A stretch of 64,000 bases of DNA from Mucilaginibacter psychrotolerans (GCF_004519315.1 NZ_SOZE01000008.1:1-64000), one strand, 5' to 3'. Shown: positions 10,315-19,181, counted from the stretch's first letter. A program made the numbers and translations. The notes: generated from the letters alone by a model not told the origin.

Positions 10315-12150
10315 ATGAAGAAAATCACACTTTGTTTATCTCTTTTATTATCGGCGTATCTGCAGGCCAACGCCCAAACTAGCGACTGGCATTTAATAAA
10401 AGACCACATTACTACACCATGGGCCGATAAAGTAGACCCTAAGGCAACCCTGCCGGAGTATCCAAGGCCGCAAATGGTAAGGGGCAACTGGCAAAACCTT
10501 AACGGCTTATGGAACTATACCATAGTACCCAAGGCACAAACGCCTGCGGCTTACTCCGGTAAAATTTTAGTACCCTTCGCGGTAGAGTCGGCCTTATCGG
10601 GCGTAGGCAAAACCGTTGGCAAGGATAGTATGCTGTGGTACAAAACCAGCGTCACCTTAAACAAAGCGCTTAAAGGCAAAGATGTATTGCTACATTTTGG
10701 CGCGGTAGACTGGCGCACAGAAGTTTTTGTGAACGGCAAAAGCGTAGGCACGCACGAGGGCGGCTTCGATCCGTTCTCTTTCAATATTACCCCATATTTA
10801 AAAGGAGGCAAGCAAGATATCACCATCAGCGTTTGGGACCCCACAGATGATGGCCCCCAACCGCGCGGCAAACAGGTTAAAAAACCTGAAGGCATATGGT
10901 ACACGCCGGTAACCGGCATATGGCAAACCGTTTGGCTGGAAGGCGTAGCACGCACGCATATAGCTGCCACCAAACAGACCCCTAACATCGACGATAAGAC
11001 ATTCACTATAGCTGCAGAGGTAGCCAACGCGCAGCCCGGCGACAAAATCAAAATAACCGCATTAGACGGCAGCACCGTGGTTGACGAGCAAACCGTAGAT
11101 GCGAACGCCACTGCGGTGTTGAACATCAAGCAGCCGAAGCTATGGTCGACCACTACGCCCTTCCTGTACGATTTAAAGGTTGCTGTTATCCGTAACAATA
11201 AACCAGTGGATGAGGTGAAAAGCTACTTCGCTATGCGCAAGATATCGCTGGCCCCCGATGCTAACGGCATACAGCGCATGATGCTGAACGATAAATTCGT
11301 GTTCCAATACGGTCCGCTAGATCAGGGTTGGTGGCCGGATGGTTTGTACACCGCGCCTACCGAAGAGGCTATGATATACGATATCGACCAGTTGAAGGCT
11401 ATGGGCTTTAACATGATACGCAAGCACATTAAGGTAGAGCCTGCTCGTTACTATACCTATTGCGATAAAACGGGTATGCTGCTTTGGCAGGATATGCCAA
11501 GCGGCGACCTGGGCAACGGCTGGGAAAACCGCCCCGGCGTATTAGACAGGGCAACAGATCAGGCCCGCACGGCCGAATCTGAAGGTTACTACCGCAAGGA
11601 ATGGACCGCTATTATGAAGGCTTTGCATAACTACCCGAGCATCGTAGTATGGACACCATTCAACGAAGCATGGGGCCAGTTCAAAACCGTGGAGATAAGT
11701 GATTGGACGATGAAGAACGACCCATCGCGTTTGGTAAACAGCGCAAGCGGTGGCAACTTTTATACTACCGGGCATATTGTCGATTTGCATAATTACCCTA
11801 ACCCGGCCATGCCCGACCCTGCTTTGTTTGGCAAAACAAGGGCGGTAGTGCTGGGAGAGTTTGGCGGTTTGGGCTGGCCTGTGGATGGCCACAACTGGCA
11901 ATCGAACAAAAACTGGGGTTACCAAAACTTTAAGAACGGCGAGGATGTGTTTAAGCGGTACGTAACGTTTACCAACCGTTTGCAGGAGCTGATAAAGCTT
12001 GGCCTATCGGCAGCTGTGTACACCCAAACTACTGACGTGGAAGGCGAGGTGAACGGTTTTATTACTTACGACAGGAAGTTCATCAAGATGCCGGTAGAGA
12101 AACTGCACGCCGAAAACAGCAAACTGTATAACCCCGATTTGGCCAAATAA
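10315..12150 (+). CDS. Secreted glycoside hydrolase family 2 enzyme
   Basis: A 611-aa exported enzyme (signal peptide ending QANAQ). The GH2 order is a jelly-roll sugar-binding domain (about 50-210, with VDWRTEVFVNGKSVGTHEGG), an Ig-like domain (about 215-315) and a TIM barrel (about 315-600). The predicted acid/base is E451 in WTPFNEAW and the nucleophile E515 in VVLGEFGG, as in GH2 beta-galactosidases, beta-glucuronidases and related exo-enzymes. It is shorter than LacZ-type enzymes, which fits an extracytoplasmic member. It probably trims a terminal sugar from the glycan taken in by this locus; the specificity is not determinable here. The next gene starts 12 bp after the stop. Confidence 0.92.
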   Translation: MKKITLCLSLLLSAYLQANAQTSDWHLIKDHITTPWADKVDPKATLPEYPRPQMVRGNWQNLNGLWNYTIVPKAQTPAAYSGKILVPFAVESALSGVGKTVGKDSMLWYKTSVTLNKALKGKDVLLHFGAVDWRTEVFVNGKSVGTHEGGFDPFSFNITPYLKGGKQDITISVWDPTDDGPQPRGKQVKKPEGIWYTPVTGIWQTVWLEGVARTHIAATKQTPNIDDKTFTIAAEVANAQPGDKIKITALDGSTVVDEQTVDANATAVLNIKQPKLWSTTTPFLYDLKVAVIRNNKPVDEVKSYFAMRKISLAPDANGIQRMMLNDKFVFQYGPLDQGWWPDGLYTAPTEEAMIYDIDQLKAMGFNMIRKHIKVEPARYYTYCDKTGMLLWQDMPSGDLGNGWENRPGVLDRATDQARTAESEGYYRKEWTAIMKALHNYPSIVVWTPFNEAWGQFKTVEISDWTMKNDPSRLVNSASGGNFYTTGHIVDLHNYPNPAMPDPALFGKTRAVVLGEFGGLGWPVDGHNWQSNKNWGYQNFKNGEDVFKRYVTFTNRLQELIKLGLSAAVYTQTTDVEGEVNGFITYDRKFIKMPVEKLHAENSKLYNPDLAK

Positions 12151-12161
12151 AATCTGATTGG

Positions 12162-14225
12162 ATGAAGTATTTAAATTATACGGGTAAACTTATTGGTTTA
12201 TCGCTATTGCTAAGCTGGGCCGGGATGGAAACAGCCCCGGCCCAGTCGGTTAAAGCCACGGTGCTAAAAAGACTTGACAACGGCGCTATAAACGCCAACT
12301 ACGTAAGCAACCGCGCGCCATTGCAAAAGGCCTACTTTGTAAAGCTGCCGGTGGGCAGCATCAAGGCAGGCGGCTGGCTAAAGAAAGCGCTGGAACTGCA
12401 GCGCGATGGCCTTACCGGCAACCTGGGCGAGATCAGCATATGGCTATCCAAAACCAATAACGCCTGGCTCAATAAAGAGGGCAAAGGCGAATATGGCTGG
12501 GAGGAATTGCCTTATTGGTTGAAGGGTTACGCCAACATCGGCTATATGCTGGGCGATAAAAAGATGATGGCCGAGGCCAAATTCTGGATAGATGCGGTTT
12601 TGAATAATCAGCGCGATAACGGCGATTTCGGGCCGGCGGTAGAGCACAACGGCAACCGCGACCTGTGGACCAATATGCCGATGCTGTGGTGCCTGCAATC
12701 GTACTACGAGTACAGCAAAGACCCGCGCGTTATCCCTTTCATGACGAAATATTTCCAGTTCCAGCTGGAACTGCCCGATAATAAACTGCTGGAAGATTAC
12801 TGGGAAAACAGCCGCGGTGCCGATAATATCTCCAGCGTGTACTGGCTGTATAACCGCACCGGCGATAAGTTTCTGCTGGATTTGGTGACCAAACTGGATA
12901 AGAATACCGCCAACTGGCGCCAGGCCGGCAACCTGCCCAACTGGCACAACGTAAACATAGCGCAATGCTTCCGCGAACCTGCTCAATACTATTTGCTGAG
13001 CAACAACCCGCAGGATTTGGCAGCAACCTATAACGATTTCAAACTCATCCGCTCCATATATGGGCAGGTGCCCGGTGGCATGTTCGGTGCCGATGAGAAT
13101 GCCCGCAAAGGCTACGACGACCCACGCCAGGCGGTAGAAACCTGCGGCATGGTAGAGCAGATGACATCAGACCAAATGCTGCTGGGCATCACCGGCGATA
13201 GCTTTTGGGCCGAGAACTGCGAGGATGTAGCCTTTAATACGTTTTCGGCAGCGTTTATGCCCGATTATAAATCGCTTAGATATTTAACGGCACCCAATAT
13301 GGTGTTGAGTGATGGCAAGAACCACAACCCCGGGCTGGATAATAGCGGGCCGTTTTTAATGATGAACCCTTTCAGCAGCCGCTGCTGCCAGCATAACCAC
13401 GCCGCCGGCTGGGTTTACTACGCAGAAAACAGCTGGATGGCTACGCCGGATAACGGCCTGGCAGCCCAGCTTTATACCGAAGGCCAGGTTAGCGCCAGAG
13501 TTGGCAACGGCGCACAGGTTACGATTACCGAAACCACCAAATATCCTTTTAAGGATTTGATAAGCTTTAAGCTAAACACAGCCAAAGCAGTGGCTTTTCC
13601 GCTGTATTTGCGCGTACCCGCCTGGAGCAAAGGCGCTACGGTAAAAGTGAACGGCATCCCTTTAAAGGTTGCCAATGCAAGCGGCGACTACATCCGGTTG
13701 GCTAAAACCTGGAAGGATGGCGATGTAATCACCCTGCAACTGCCCATGCAGATAAAGGTGCGCGACTGGGCTAAGAACAAAAATAGCGTGAGCGTGAACT
13801 ATGGCCCATTGACCTATTCGCTGAAGATAGACGAGAAGTATATACAGGAAGACAGCAAGAAGACTGCCATAGGCGATTCGCGCTGGCAAGCCGGTGCCGA
13901 CCCAAACAAATGGCCATCGTACGAGATACACCCTGCATCAGCCTGGAACTACGGTCTGCTGCTGAATGAGCAGGACCCTGCGAAATCCTTCAAGGTCATC
14001 ACCCGCGCATGGCCGAAGGATAACAACCCCTTCACCAACAATGGTTCGCCCATACAGCTGCTTGCCACCGGCAAGCAAATCCCCGGCTGGACGATAGACC
14101 AAAACGGCCTCTGTAGCGTACTGCCGCAAAGCCCGGTAAGCAACAACCAGCCCGCAACCCAGCTAACCCTGGTACCTATGGGCGGCGCAAGGCTAAGGAT
14201 ATCGGCGTTCCCGGTGGTGAAATAG
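12162..14225 (+). CDS. GH127-type beta-L-arabinofuranosidase (DUF1680 family)
   Basis: A 687-aa exported protein (signal peptide about 1-28, ending APAQS) with the alpha/alpha-barrel of the DUF1680/GH127 group and a C-terminal beta-sandwich from about 480. The zinc-site pattern known from HypBA1 (Glu-x-Cys plus a Cys-Cys pair) is visible as AVETCGMVEQ (Glu and Cys near 326-328) and SSRCCQHNHAAGW (Cys pair near 407-408). Family knowledge: these enzymes release beta-linked L-arabinofuranose using a zinc-bound cysteine nucleophile. Related families (GH146 and others) share the fold, so the exact family needs a profile search. It forms a two-gene unit with the GH2 enzyme. Confidence 0.88.
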   Translation: MKYLNYTGKLIGLSLLLSWAGMETAPAQSVKATVLKRLDNGAINANYVSNRAPLQKAYFVKLPVGSIKAGGWLKKALELQRDGLTGNLGEISIWLSKTNNAWLNKEGKGEYGWEELPYWLKGYANIGYMLGDKKMMAEAKFWIDAVLNNQRDNGDFGPAVEHNGNRDLWTNMPMLWCLQSYYEYSKDPRVIPFMTKYFQFQLELPDNKLLEDYWENSRGADNISSVYWLYNRTGDKFLLDLVTKLDKNTANWRQAGNLPNWHNVNIAQCFREPAQYYLLSNNPQDLAATYNDFKLIRSIYGQVPGGMFGADENARKGYDDPRQAVETCGMVEQMTSDQMLLGITGDSFWAENCEDVAFNTFSAAFMPDYKSLRYLTAPNMVLSDGKNHNPGLDNSGPFLMMNPFSSRCCQHNHAAGWVYYAENSWMATPDNGLAAQLYTEGQVSARVGNGAQVTITETTKYPFKDLISFKLNTAKAVAFPLYLRVPAWSKGATVKVNGIPLKVANASGDYIRLAKTWKDGDVITLQLPMQIKVRDWAKNKNSVSVNYGPLTYSLKIDEKYIQEDSKKTAIGDSRWQAGADPNKWPSYEIHPASAWNYGLLLNEQDPAKSFKVITRAWPKDNNPFTNNGSPIQLLATGKQIPGWTIDQNGLCSVLPQSPVSNNQPATQLTLVPMGGARLRISAFPVVK

Positions 14226-14437
14226 ATTTTTTGAGGAAATAAGCAGAGCCCTGTGCCATTGGATGATGGTGTGGGGTTTTGTTTTTGGTGATGATGACCT
14301 CTTGTATGGGAATATCTGTAACTTGGCAATTGGCAACCGTCCATGCGGGTCACAAGTGGGGATAATGCGGCAGTGAGGGGGGATTGCTAAACGCTATTAA
14401 ATTAGCAATTACAGCTAATTGTTGTAAGTTTATTTAA

Positions 14438-15202
14438 ATGAAAAAAACACTAACGAGAACAACAGAGGATCTTGCTTTATACTTGCAAAAACTTGCAGAT
14501 GATAAAGTTGAAACTTCGATATCATGGAGGTGTTTAAATTGTGGTGAAACGCACTCTTGCAACTTATTGGAAAAAGTCCGAAGTGTCAAAAATGAATACT
14601 TAGTGGGCGAAAATAAGCCCGATTTGTCCCTCTTTGATTTGAACGGAGACTTATTTGCGGCGATTCATTTCTTGAAAAGGAAGAGTATAGATACCACGAT
14701 GCAAGAAGCTTATCGAGGTAAGTGCATGTACATCCAGATTAAACTTGAGACTGGGGACGACTTTAATAGTCTGTCTCAAAAGTTACAGAAGCCAGATTTT
14801 GTCGCAATTTGCGTTAATCCTAAATGTGAAACTTGCAGTCACCCAATGCAAAAAGTAATCCTTTGGATAGTCGATGGCTGCTGTTGGAAATGCGAAGGAG
14901 ATATGAAAGTTGCGGCGGTTGAAGCAGGGATGTCCCGAGGTGGGAGTTATGTAGGGCCGGAACGATTTACATTAAATGAAATCGAAATAGCGCGAAATAA
15001 GGGAGTTGTTATAGCAACTCATTACAGCAACACACAGAGAAGGAGTTATCTAGCAAATAGCTGTCCTCATTGTAACGCTTTTGTCGGAGATTACTATTTA
15101 TTTACTGAATATATAAGCACCACGGGGTATGGAGATGTCGATTTCGAGAAAATTGAGGCAGGGTATTATTGTGAGCCATGTACGGAGCCACGATTCTTAT
15201 AA
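14438..15202 (+). CDS. Cysteine-rich zinc-ribbon protein, CoiA-like organisation
   Basis: A 254-aa soluble protein of unproven function. It carries five Cys pairs of zinc-ribbon type: WRCLNCGETH (about 31-40), CVNPKCETC (about 128-136), CCWKCEGD (about 149-156), SCPHCNA and YYCEPC near the C-terminus. Between the first two is KPDLSLFDLNGDLFAAIHF, which recalls the core of the PD-(D/E)XK-like nuclease domain in CoiA-type proteins. I infer a possible nucleic-acid enzyme but did not find a full catalytic set. The gene is clearly more AT-rich than the preceding hydrolases. It starts an AT-rich trio (to 16519) that may have been acquired. Confidence 0.6.
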   Translation: MKKTLTRTTEDLALYLQKLADDKVETSISWRCLNCGETHSCNLLEKVRSVKNEYLVGENKPDLSLFDLNGDLFAAIHFLKRKSIDTTMQEAYRGKCMYIQIKLETGDDFNSLSQKLQKPDFVAICVNPKCETCSHPMQKVILWIVDGCCWKCEGDMKVAAVEAGMSRGGSYVGPERFTLNEIEIARNKGVVIATHYSNTQRRSYLANSCPHCNAFVGDYYLFTEYISTTGYGDVDFEKIEAGYYCEPCTEPRFL

Positions 15203-15302
15203 TCCTTTGCTATATGATGGCACGCAACAGATCTTAGCATATGAATTCTGTGTTTGTCAATATTACCTGATATTTTCAATTTGACTTTCTATATTGTGCC
15301 GA

Positions 15303-15962
15303 ATGATTCAACTTAGCCAAATCCAAATTCAAATCCTTTTTAATGAGCTACTTAAAAGAATTGATGCTAAATACTCGCCAATCAATGTTACGGTTCAGCC
15401 GGAAATTGGTGCGAAGCCTAGTAATTGTTTTAATAACGTAGCTCGGAAAGTAGCAAAGGAGGGTGGAAGTATTGTTTATGGATGGGCTCTTTTGCCCCAG
15501 CGACACATACTAGAAGCCGAAAAACATGCAATATGGAAAATGCCTGATGGAGAATACGTTGATATTACTCCAAGACCATTTCCCATACCTATGCTGCAAT
15601 TCGTTATAGATGATGAATTTGAATATAAGGGACAATTAGTTGGTAATGTTAGGATAAACACTACCCAAAATATAGTAGTTGACGACTGGATATTTGTGTG
15701 CGAAGCAATAGATGAGTTATACACGCATACTAAACGCGTCGATGATCAATATGTTGACGTGCCTCCACCGATTGCACCTTTCCTTAATTGGCTTGAAAAC
15801 TTCGTTAAAAATTACGAGCCTTACGTTACGGCAGGGGGCGGCCCTGACACGCTTTGCTTTTGCGGAAAACCGTTTTTCTATAAAGATTGTCACGGATCAG
15901 GTATGCAAGAAGCGATTAACAATGATTTGGCGCAGGTCTTAGAAAGCCTGCGAAAGGTATGA
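15303..15962 (+). CDS. SEC-C-tailed protein with a possible Cys-His hydrolase core
   Basis: The frame opens at a TTG (15294), but ATG 15303 is the better start (219 aa). The last 25 residues contain CFCGKPFFYKDCHGSG, a SEC-C-type zinc motif (C-x-C...C-H) like that at the end of SecA. The N-terminal half has SNCFNNVARKVAKEGG, YGWALLP, HAIWKMPDGEYVDITP: a Cys, a later His and an Asp, with spacing reminiscent of papain-like or transglutaminase-like hydrolases. That catalytic reading is inference. The stop overlaps the next start by 4 bp (ATGA), so the two are probably translationally coupled. Confidence 0.6.
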   Translation: MIQLSQIQIQILFNELLKRIDAKYSPINVTVQPEIGAKPSNCFNNVARKVAKEGGSIVYGWALLPQRHILEAEKHAIWKMPDGEYVDITPRPFPIPMLQFVIDDEFEYKGQLVGNVRINTTQNIVVDDWIFVCEAIDELYTHTKRVDDQYVDVPPPIAPFLNWLENFVKNYEPYVTAGGGPDTLCFCGKPFFYKDCHGSGMQEAINNDLAQVLESLRKV

Positions 15963-16519
15963 CCAATTTTAGCAACCTGACGATGAGCACAATTGAGATA
16001 TTCACTTTATGTAATACTATTCTGACCACAGTTACCCTTACGGTTACCTATTTTAATTATCACCATTTAAGAAAGAAGGATTTTCAGGATAAACTATTTC
16101 AAATTAAATTGGATGCTTATAGAGACCTTAATGCCAAATGTTACGATGCCTATTTAACATTAAATATCAATTCCGAACCTTTTAATGAAATTTACAACAT
16201 TGAGACAAAAGAAGAATGGGATAAATATTTTGAAAAAGAGTTTATGGGACTATATAAAGTGGGTTTTGGACTACAAGAATCTATATACGGTTATGCTTAT
16301 TTGCTACCAACCGCTGTCATTGAAAAGTATTACGACTTTTCTAATTTTTGTCTTGGTTTCGTAACGATGTCTGCTCATTTTGACACAGGGCTAATTGTAG
16401 ATAACACTGATCGGATGTGGGGATACTATGCCGAGCTTCTAAATTTAATAAGGCACGATTTAAAAATTGAGGTGATAGATAAGGGACTTTTAAAAAGAGT
16501 AACCAATCCCCTTCTTTAA
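15959..16519 (+). CDS. Single-TM hypothetical protein coupled to the SEC-C protein
   Basis: A 186-aa protein not recognised as a family. One hydrophobic helix (about 10-32; FTLCNTILTTVTLTVTYF) near the N-terminus is followed by HHLRKKDFQDKLFQ and an alpha-helical cytoplasmic part with many charged and aromatic residues. This is a common layout for small membrane-anchored helpers in accessory loci. The start ATG 15959 lies inside the stop of the preceding gene. It is AT-rich like the two genes before it. Confidence 0.55.
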   Translation: MTNFSNLTMSTIEIFTLCNTILTTVTLTVTYFNYHHLRKKDFQDKLFQIKLDAYRDLNAKCYDAYLTLNINSEPFNEIYNIETKEEWDKYFEKEFMGLYKVGFGLQESIYGYAYLLPTAVIEKYYDFSNFCLGFVTMSAHFDTGLIVDNTDRMWGYYAELLNLIRHDLKIEVIDKGLLKRVTNPLL

Positions 16520-16536
16520 CCTTAATTCCCCATACT

Positions 16537-16785
16537 CCCCCACTGGTCGAAGTTTAGCATAGCGCAACTTCGACCTATAATAAGAAACCTTTCAACTTGC
16601 GTATTGCATTATGATTGTTGTGTTGGGTCACCAAAGCTCTGGCATCTTAAGCTGAAAGCTTAAGGCGTTTATATGTCGAAGTTGAAAACTTCCACCAGTT
16701 GGGGTAATCCGTAGAGATAGTTTTATGGTGTTCTATATCTGTCCATTCCATTGGTAGAAGTTGCGCTATGCGGAACTTTGGCCAA
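16537..16785. repeat. Palindrome cluster, possible MITE or REP-like element
   Basis: GGTCGAAGTT (16545-16554) and AACTTCGACC (16566-16575) form a perfect 10-bp stem around 11 nt. A related 31-bp palindrome lies in the opposite orientation at 16752-16782 (GGTAGAAGTTGCGCTATGCG). The 20 bases at 16537-16556 recur inverted at 16685-16704 with about 17 matches, and CTTAAGC/GCTTAAG (7 bp, loop TGAAA) lies between. The arrangement suggests a small non-autonomous element. No ORF is inside. Confidence 0.5.
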
Positions 16786-16792
16786 CGAAGAC

Positions 16793-17626
16793 TTAACTGC
16801 TACCGCATCCACTGCCACAACCGCTGCAGCCCGATGATGAGCATCCGCTGCCACAACCGCTATGGCCGCCGTCGCCACTGTGCCCGCCATCGTGTCCACC
16901 GTGATGCCCTCCGTGATGAGACGAACCAAAGTCGCCACCGCATCCGGCGGTACTGCAGCCGCTGTCGCCCCCGTTTTGATTACCTTTGCTCTTGTTGGGG
17001 TCAGATTCCCATTTGTAAACGCCAATGGTAACGGCTACCACAATGCCAAGCATGATCAACGGCATACTGTAATCCTCTGCCGCTTGTATAAAGGTGGCGC
17101 AGGCAATCAACAGCATCAGTAGCGTAAGTGCCGCTACCGAGAGTCTCGGCTTTTTGATGATCCAGTATCGCCCGGTGTTTACCCGCCGGAAATCGATATC
17201 CGTAAAACGCTGCTGGTTATTATGCCAGATGTCTTCCGGCGGTTTGGTCCCGAATTTATCGGTATAAAGTGTTTGCGATGAGGTATAAAACTTGTCGAAT
17301 TTATCGGCTTCCTGTGCGCCGCCTTTTGTGGGGTTGTGGTGAATATCCTTTTCGATGGTGTTTTTGCAAAGGTCTATCCAGTACGAACGGGTAAAGGTAA
17401 GATGCAGGTGCCAGGCCTGATCTACCGGGTCTGATGGGGTGACGCCACTTTCGCTAATGCAGCACATAAAAATGAATTTCCTGTATTCGGCTATTACGCG
17501 GTAGGTGTAGCTCAGGCTCCAGCCGTTCTCCCTGGCCAGCCGGGCAGAAAACTTAAAGTCAGCACCCGGTTCGTCAAGTTGGAACGCCTCAATTTTCTGC
17601 CATAATGTGATTTCTTCTTTCGTCAT
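16793..17626 (-). CDS. Glycine-rich-domain membrane protein with a Cys/Ser/Gly tail
   Basis: A 277-aa protein. Residues about 1-150 contain RKFIFMCCISES, DPVDQAWHLHLTFTRSYW and HHNPTKGG, which resemble the GRDP/TIGR04222-type domain (the D-x-x-WH-x-H pattern is diagnostic as I recall it). Two TM helices follow (about 165-182 LSVAALTLLMLLIACA; about 190-206 MLIMLGIVVAVTIGVYKW). The last 60 residues are almost only Gly, Ser, Cys and His (DSGCSTAGCGGDFGSSHH...). Such tails are seen in this family; the function is unknown. The 5' region of the gene is duplicated near 18715-18805. Confidence 0.7.
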   Translation of the reverse strand: MTKEEITLWQKIEAFQLDEPGADFKFSARLARENGWSLSYTYRVIAEYRKFIFMCCISESGVTPSDPVDQAWHLHLTFTRSYWIDLCKNTIEKDIHHNPTKGGAQEADKFDKFYTSSQTLYTDKFGTKPPEDIWHNNQQRFTDIDFRRVNTGRYWIIKKPRLSVAALTLLMLLIACATFIQAAEDYSMPLIMLGIVVAVTIGVYKWESDPNKSKGNQNGGDSGCSTAGCGGDFGSSHHGGHHGGHDGGHSGDGGHSGCGSGCSSSGCSGCGSGCGSS

Positions 17627-18247
17627 GGTTGTAGGTGTAAATTGGCTAAAGCTAACGAGAAGGAAGATAGGTAAGATTATTTTAGTGTTAAATAATCGTT
17701 ATATTTCAAATGATTAATGTTAACAGTTGTTTGTTGACAAATGCGCGTTTTGCCCGCAGATCTCCCTCCCAGTGCCGGAAGGGTTTCTCGCCTGCGGCTC
17801 GGTCTGTAAGTAATTTAATTGTAGCTAAAGCCTCAATATGATAGCGCGCTTTACACACGCGTGATCGGGGGTGCCATTAGGACCACTTGCGGCTAATGTC
17901 ATTATTTAAGCAATCTTTTCACCCTAAAAGGGTGAAAGCTTGGTAGCAAACCAACACCCGAAACCGACAGTGCCGTAGGTACTCAACAAAATGGCGTTTA
18001 ACACCGAACGGCGTTGTGTTATTTTTACGATGTTTCTACAAAGCTTTCACCTTTACGAGGTTGCTGACCGTTAAATTAGGATTTTGCACCTGGTAGACCC
18101 CGGTAAGCATGGAGCAGAGCGACTGATAGTACCTTACTGCTAAGCTCAGGATTTGTTACGGATGTAAGTTAGACGAGATTTACAAGTGCTTATGCAGAGG
18201 TATTAACTAATTTAACCCGAAGAGCGTATGGCTGGTATATAGGTTGC
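17627..18247. other. 621-bp intergenic region with paired inverted repeats
   Basis: I find no convincing gene. The stretch 17917-18051 is structured. TTTCACCCT/AGGGTGAAA (17917-17925 and 17929-17937) forms a 9-bp hairpin. Part of that sequence, GGTGAAAGCTT (17931-17941), pairs perfectly with AAGCTTTCACC (18041-18051). Two alternative pairings of the same bases could be a folded RNA leader, or the remains of an IS or REP element. Confidence 0.5.
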
Positions 18248-18622
18248 TTAGCACTCAAGCGGTTGATGGTCGATAAAACGGAGCACCTTGCCAACCATGT
18301 CTTCCACCTCAAAAGGTTTACGCACAAAATCATTGGCTTCGCATTCTTTGGCAATCAGTTCAATATCATTGGCGGTAGAGAGGATGATAACCGGTACAGT
18401 AGCCAGATCGGGGATTTGTTTAATCTTCCTGCATAAACGATGACCTGGTTTGCTGTTGATGAATTCGTCCAGCAAAATCAGGTCGGGACTAAACGCGATG
18501 ATGGCAGAAAGTTCATCAGGTTCGGGTATGCTCATCGTATCGTAACCATGTTCCTGCAAAATAAGCTCCACTATAAAACGGATATCCTGGTCGTTCTCAA
18601 TAATCAGTACGCTCTTTTTCAA
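18248..18622 (-). CDS. Stand-alone response regulator receiver
   Basis: A 124-aa single REC domain without an output domain. Phospho-acceptor Asp52 lies in DLILLDEF, acidic residues E9/D11 in LIIENDQD, the conserved Ser/Thr in VIILSTAND, and Lys in VRKPFEVEDM. Note IEND in place of the usual DD at the acidic pocket. Stand-alone receivers of this sort pass phosphate on or act by protein contact. No kinase is adjacent, so its partner is encoded elsewhere. Confidence 0.9.
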   Translation of the reverse strand: MKKSVLIIENDQDIRFIVELILQEHGYDTMSIPEPDELSAIIAFSPDLILLDEFINSKPGHRLCRKIKQIPDLATVPVIILSTANDIELIAKECEANDFVRKPFEVEDMVGKVLRFIDHQPLEC

Positions 18623-18714
18623 ATCGTTTAAATTTGATTAAAGGTAGGGAATAAATTTGGTTATCACAGGAGGCGAAGCGGCGGGGAAGCGGCGGGGAAG
18701 TTCGCCCATGGTTC

Positions 18715-18805
18715 CCTCTTTCGTCCTGGTTGTAGGCATAAATTAGCTAAAGCTAAACAGCAAGAAGACAGCTTAGGTAAATTCGGTGTTTATAATTGTT
18801 ATAGC
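18715..18805 (-). pseudogene. Degenerate copy of the 5' region of the gene at 16793-17626
   Basis: The sequence matches 17611-17705 through the start-codon region and upstream (CTTTCGTC, GGTTGTAGG, AAATTAGCTAAAGCTAA, later TTATAATTGTTATAG). The start ATG has become AGG and the reading frame stops resembling the parent after a few codons. It is either the stub of a lost paralogue or a duplicated promoter. An 11-bp tandem repeat (GCGGCGGGGAA) lies next to it at about 18678-18700. Confidence 0.45.
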
Positions 18806-18857
18806 AATGGCGGGGGAAACCATTACTAATTTGGAGATCACAGCCCATTTTACCAAT

Positions 18858-19181
18858 TCAATAAAATTCAAGGTGCCTGTTAGTTACCGTTGTTGGCGGT
18901 GCCGAAACGTACAGTGTAATGGTTAATGTGTTAGCCGATGAGTTGTATGAAGCATCGGAAAACGTCACCTCCAGGTTGCCGTTAAACATTTCGTACACAT
19001 GGTGAACAACACCACCACTCCCATAAACAGCGTAAACCACTCCATTCTCTTCAAAGTCACCAAACTCTACATCGGTACATTGAGCTTTTGAAGAAGTGAG
19101 AATTTTGGAGTCGCTTTTGAATGACGATAACGGCAAGGCGAATACCATTAAAGTTGCGAGCATAAATAACTTGTTTTTCAT
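18858..19181 (-). CDS. Small secreted hypothetical protein
   Basis: A 107-aa protein with a signal peptide (MKNKLFMLATLMVFALPLSS). The mature part is beta-rich and ends VTNRHLEFY; one Cys (about 35). No family recognised. It stands alone between the response regulator and aconitase genes. Confidence 0.55.
   Translation of the reverse strand: MKNKLFMLATLMVFALPLSSFKSDSKILTSSKAQCTDVEFGDFEENGVVYAVYGSGGVVHHVYEMFNGNLEVTFSDASYNSSANTLTITLYVSAPPTTVTNRHLEFY

Noticed and set aside
16768..17122. Cys/His/Arg-rich rightward frames
   Set aside because: Antisense of the Gly/Ser/Cys repeat tail of the real leftward gene.
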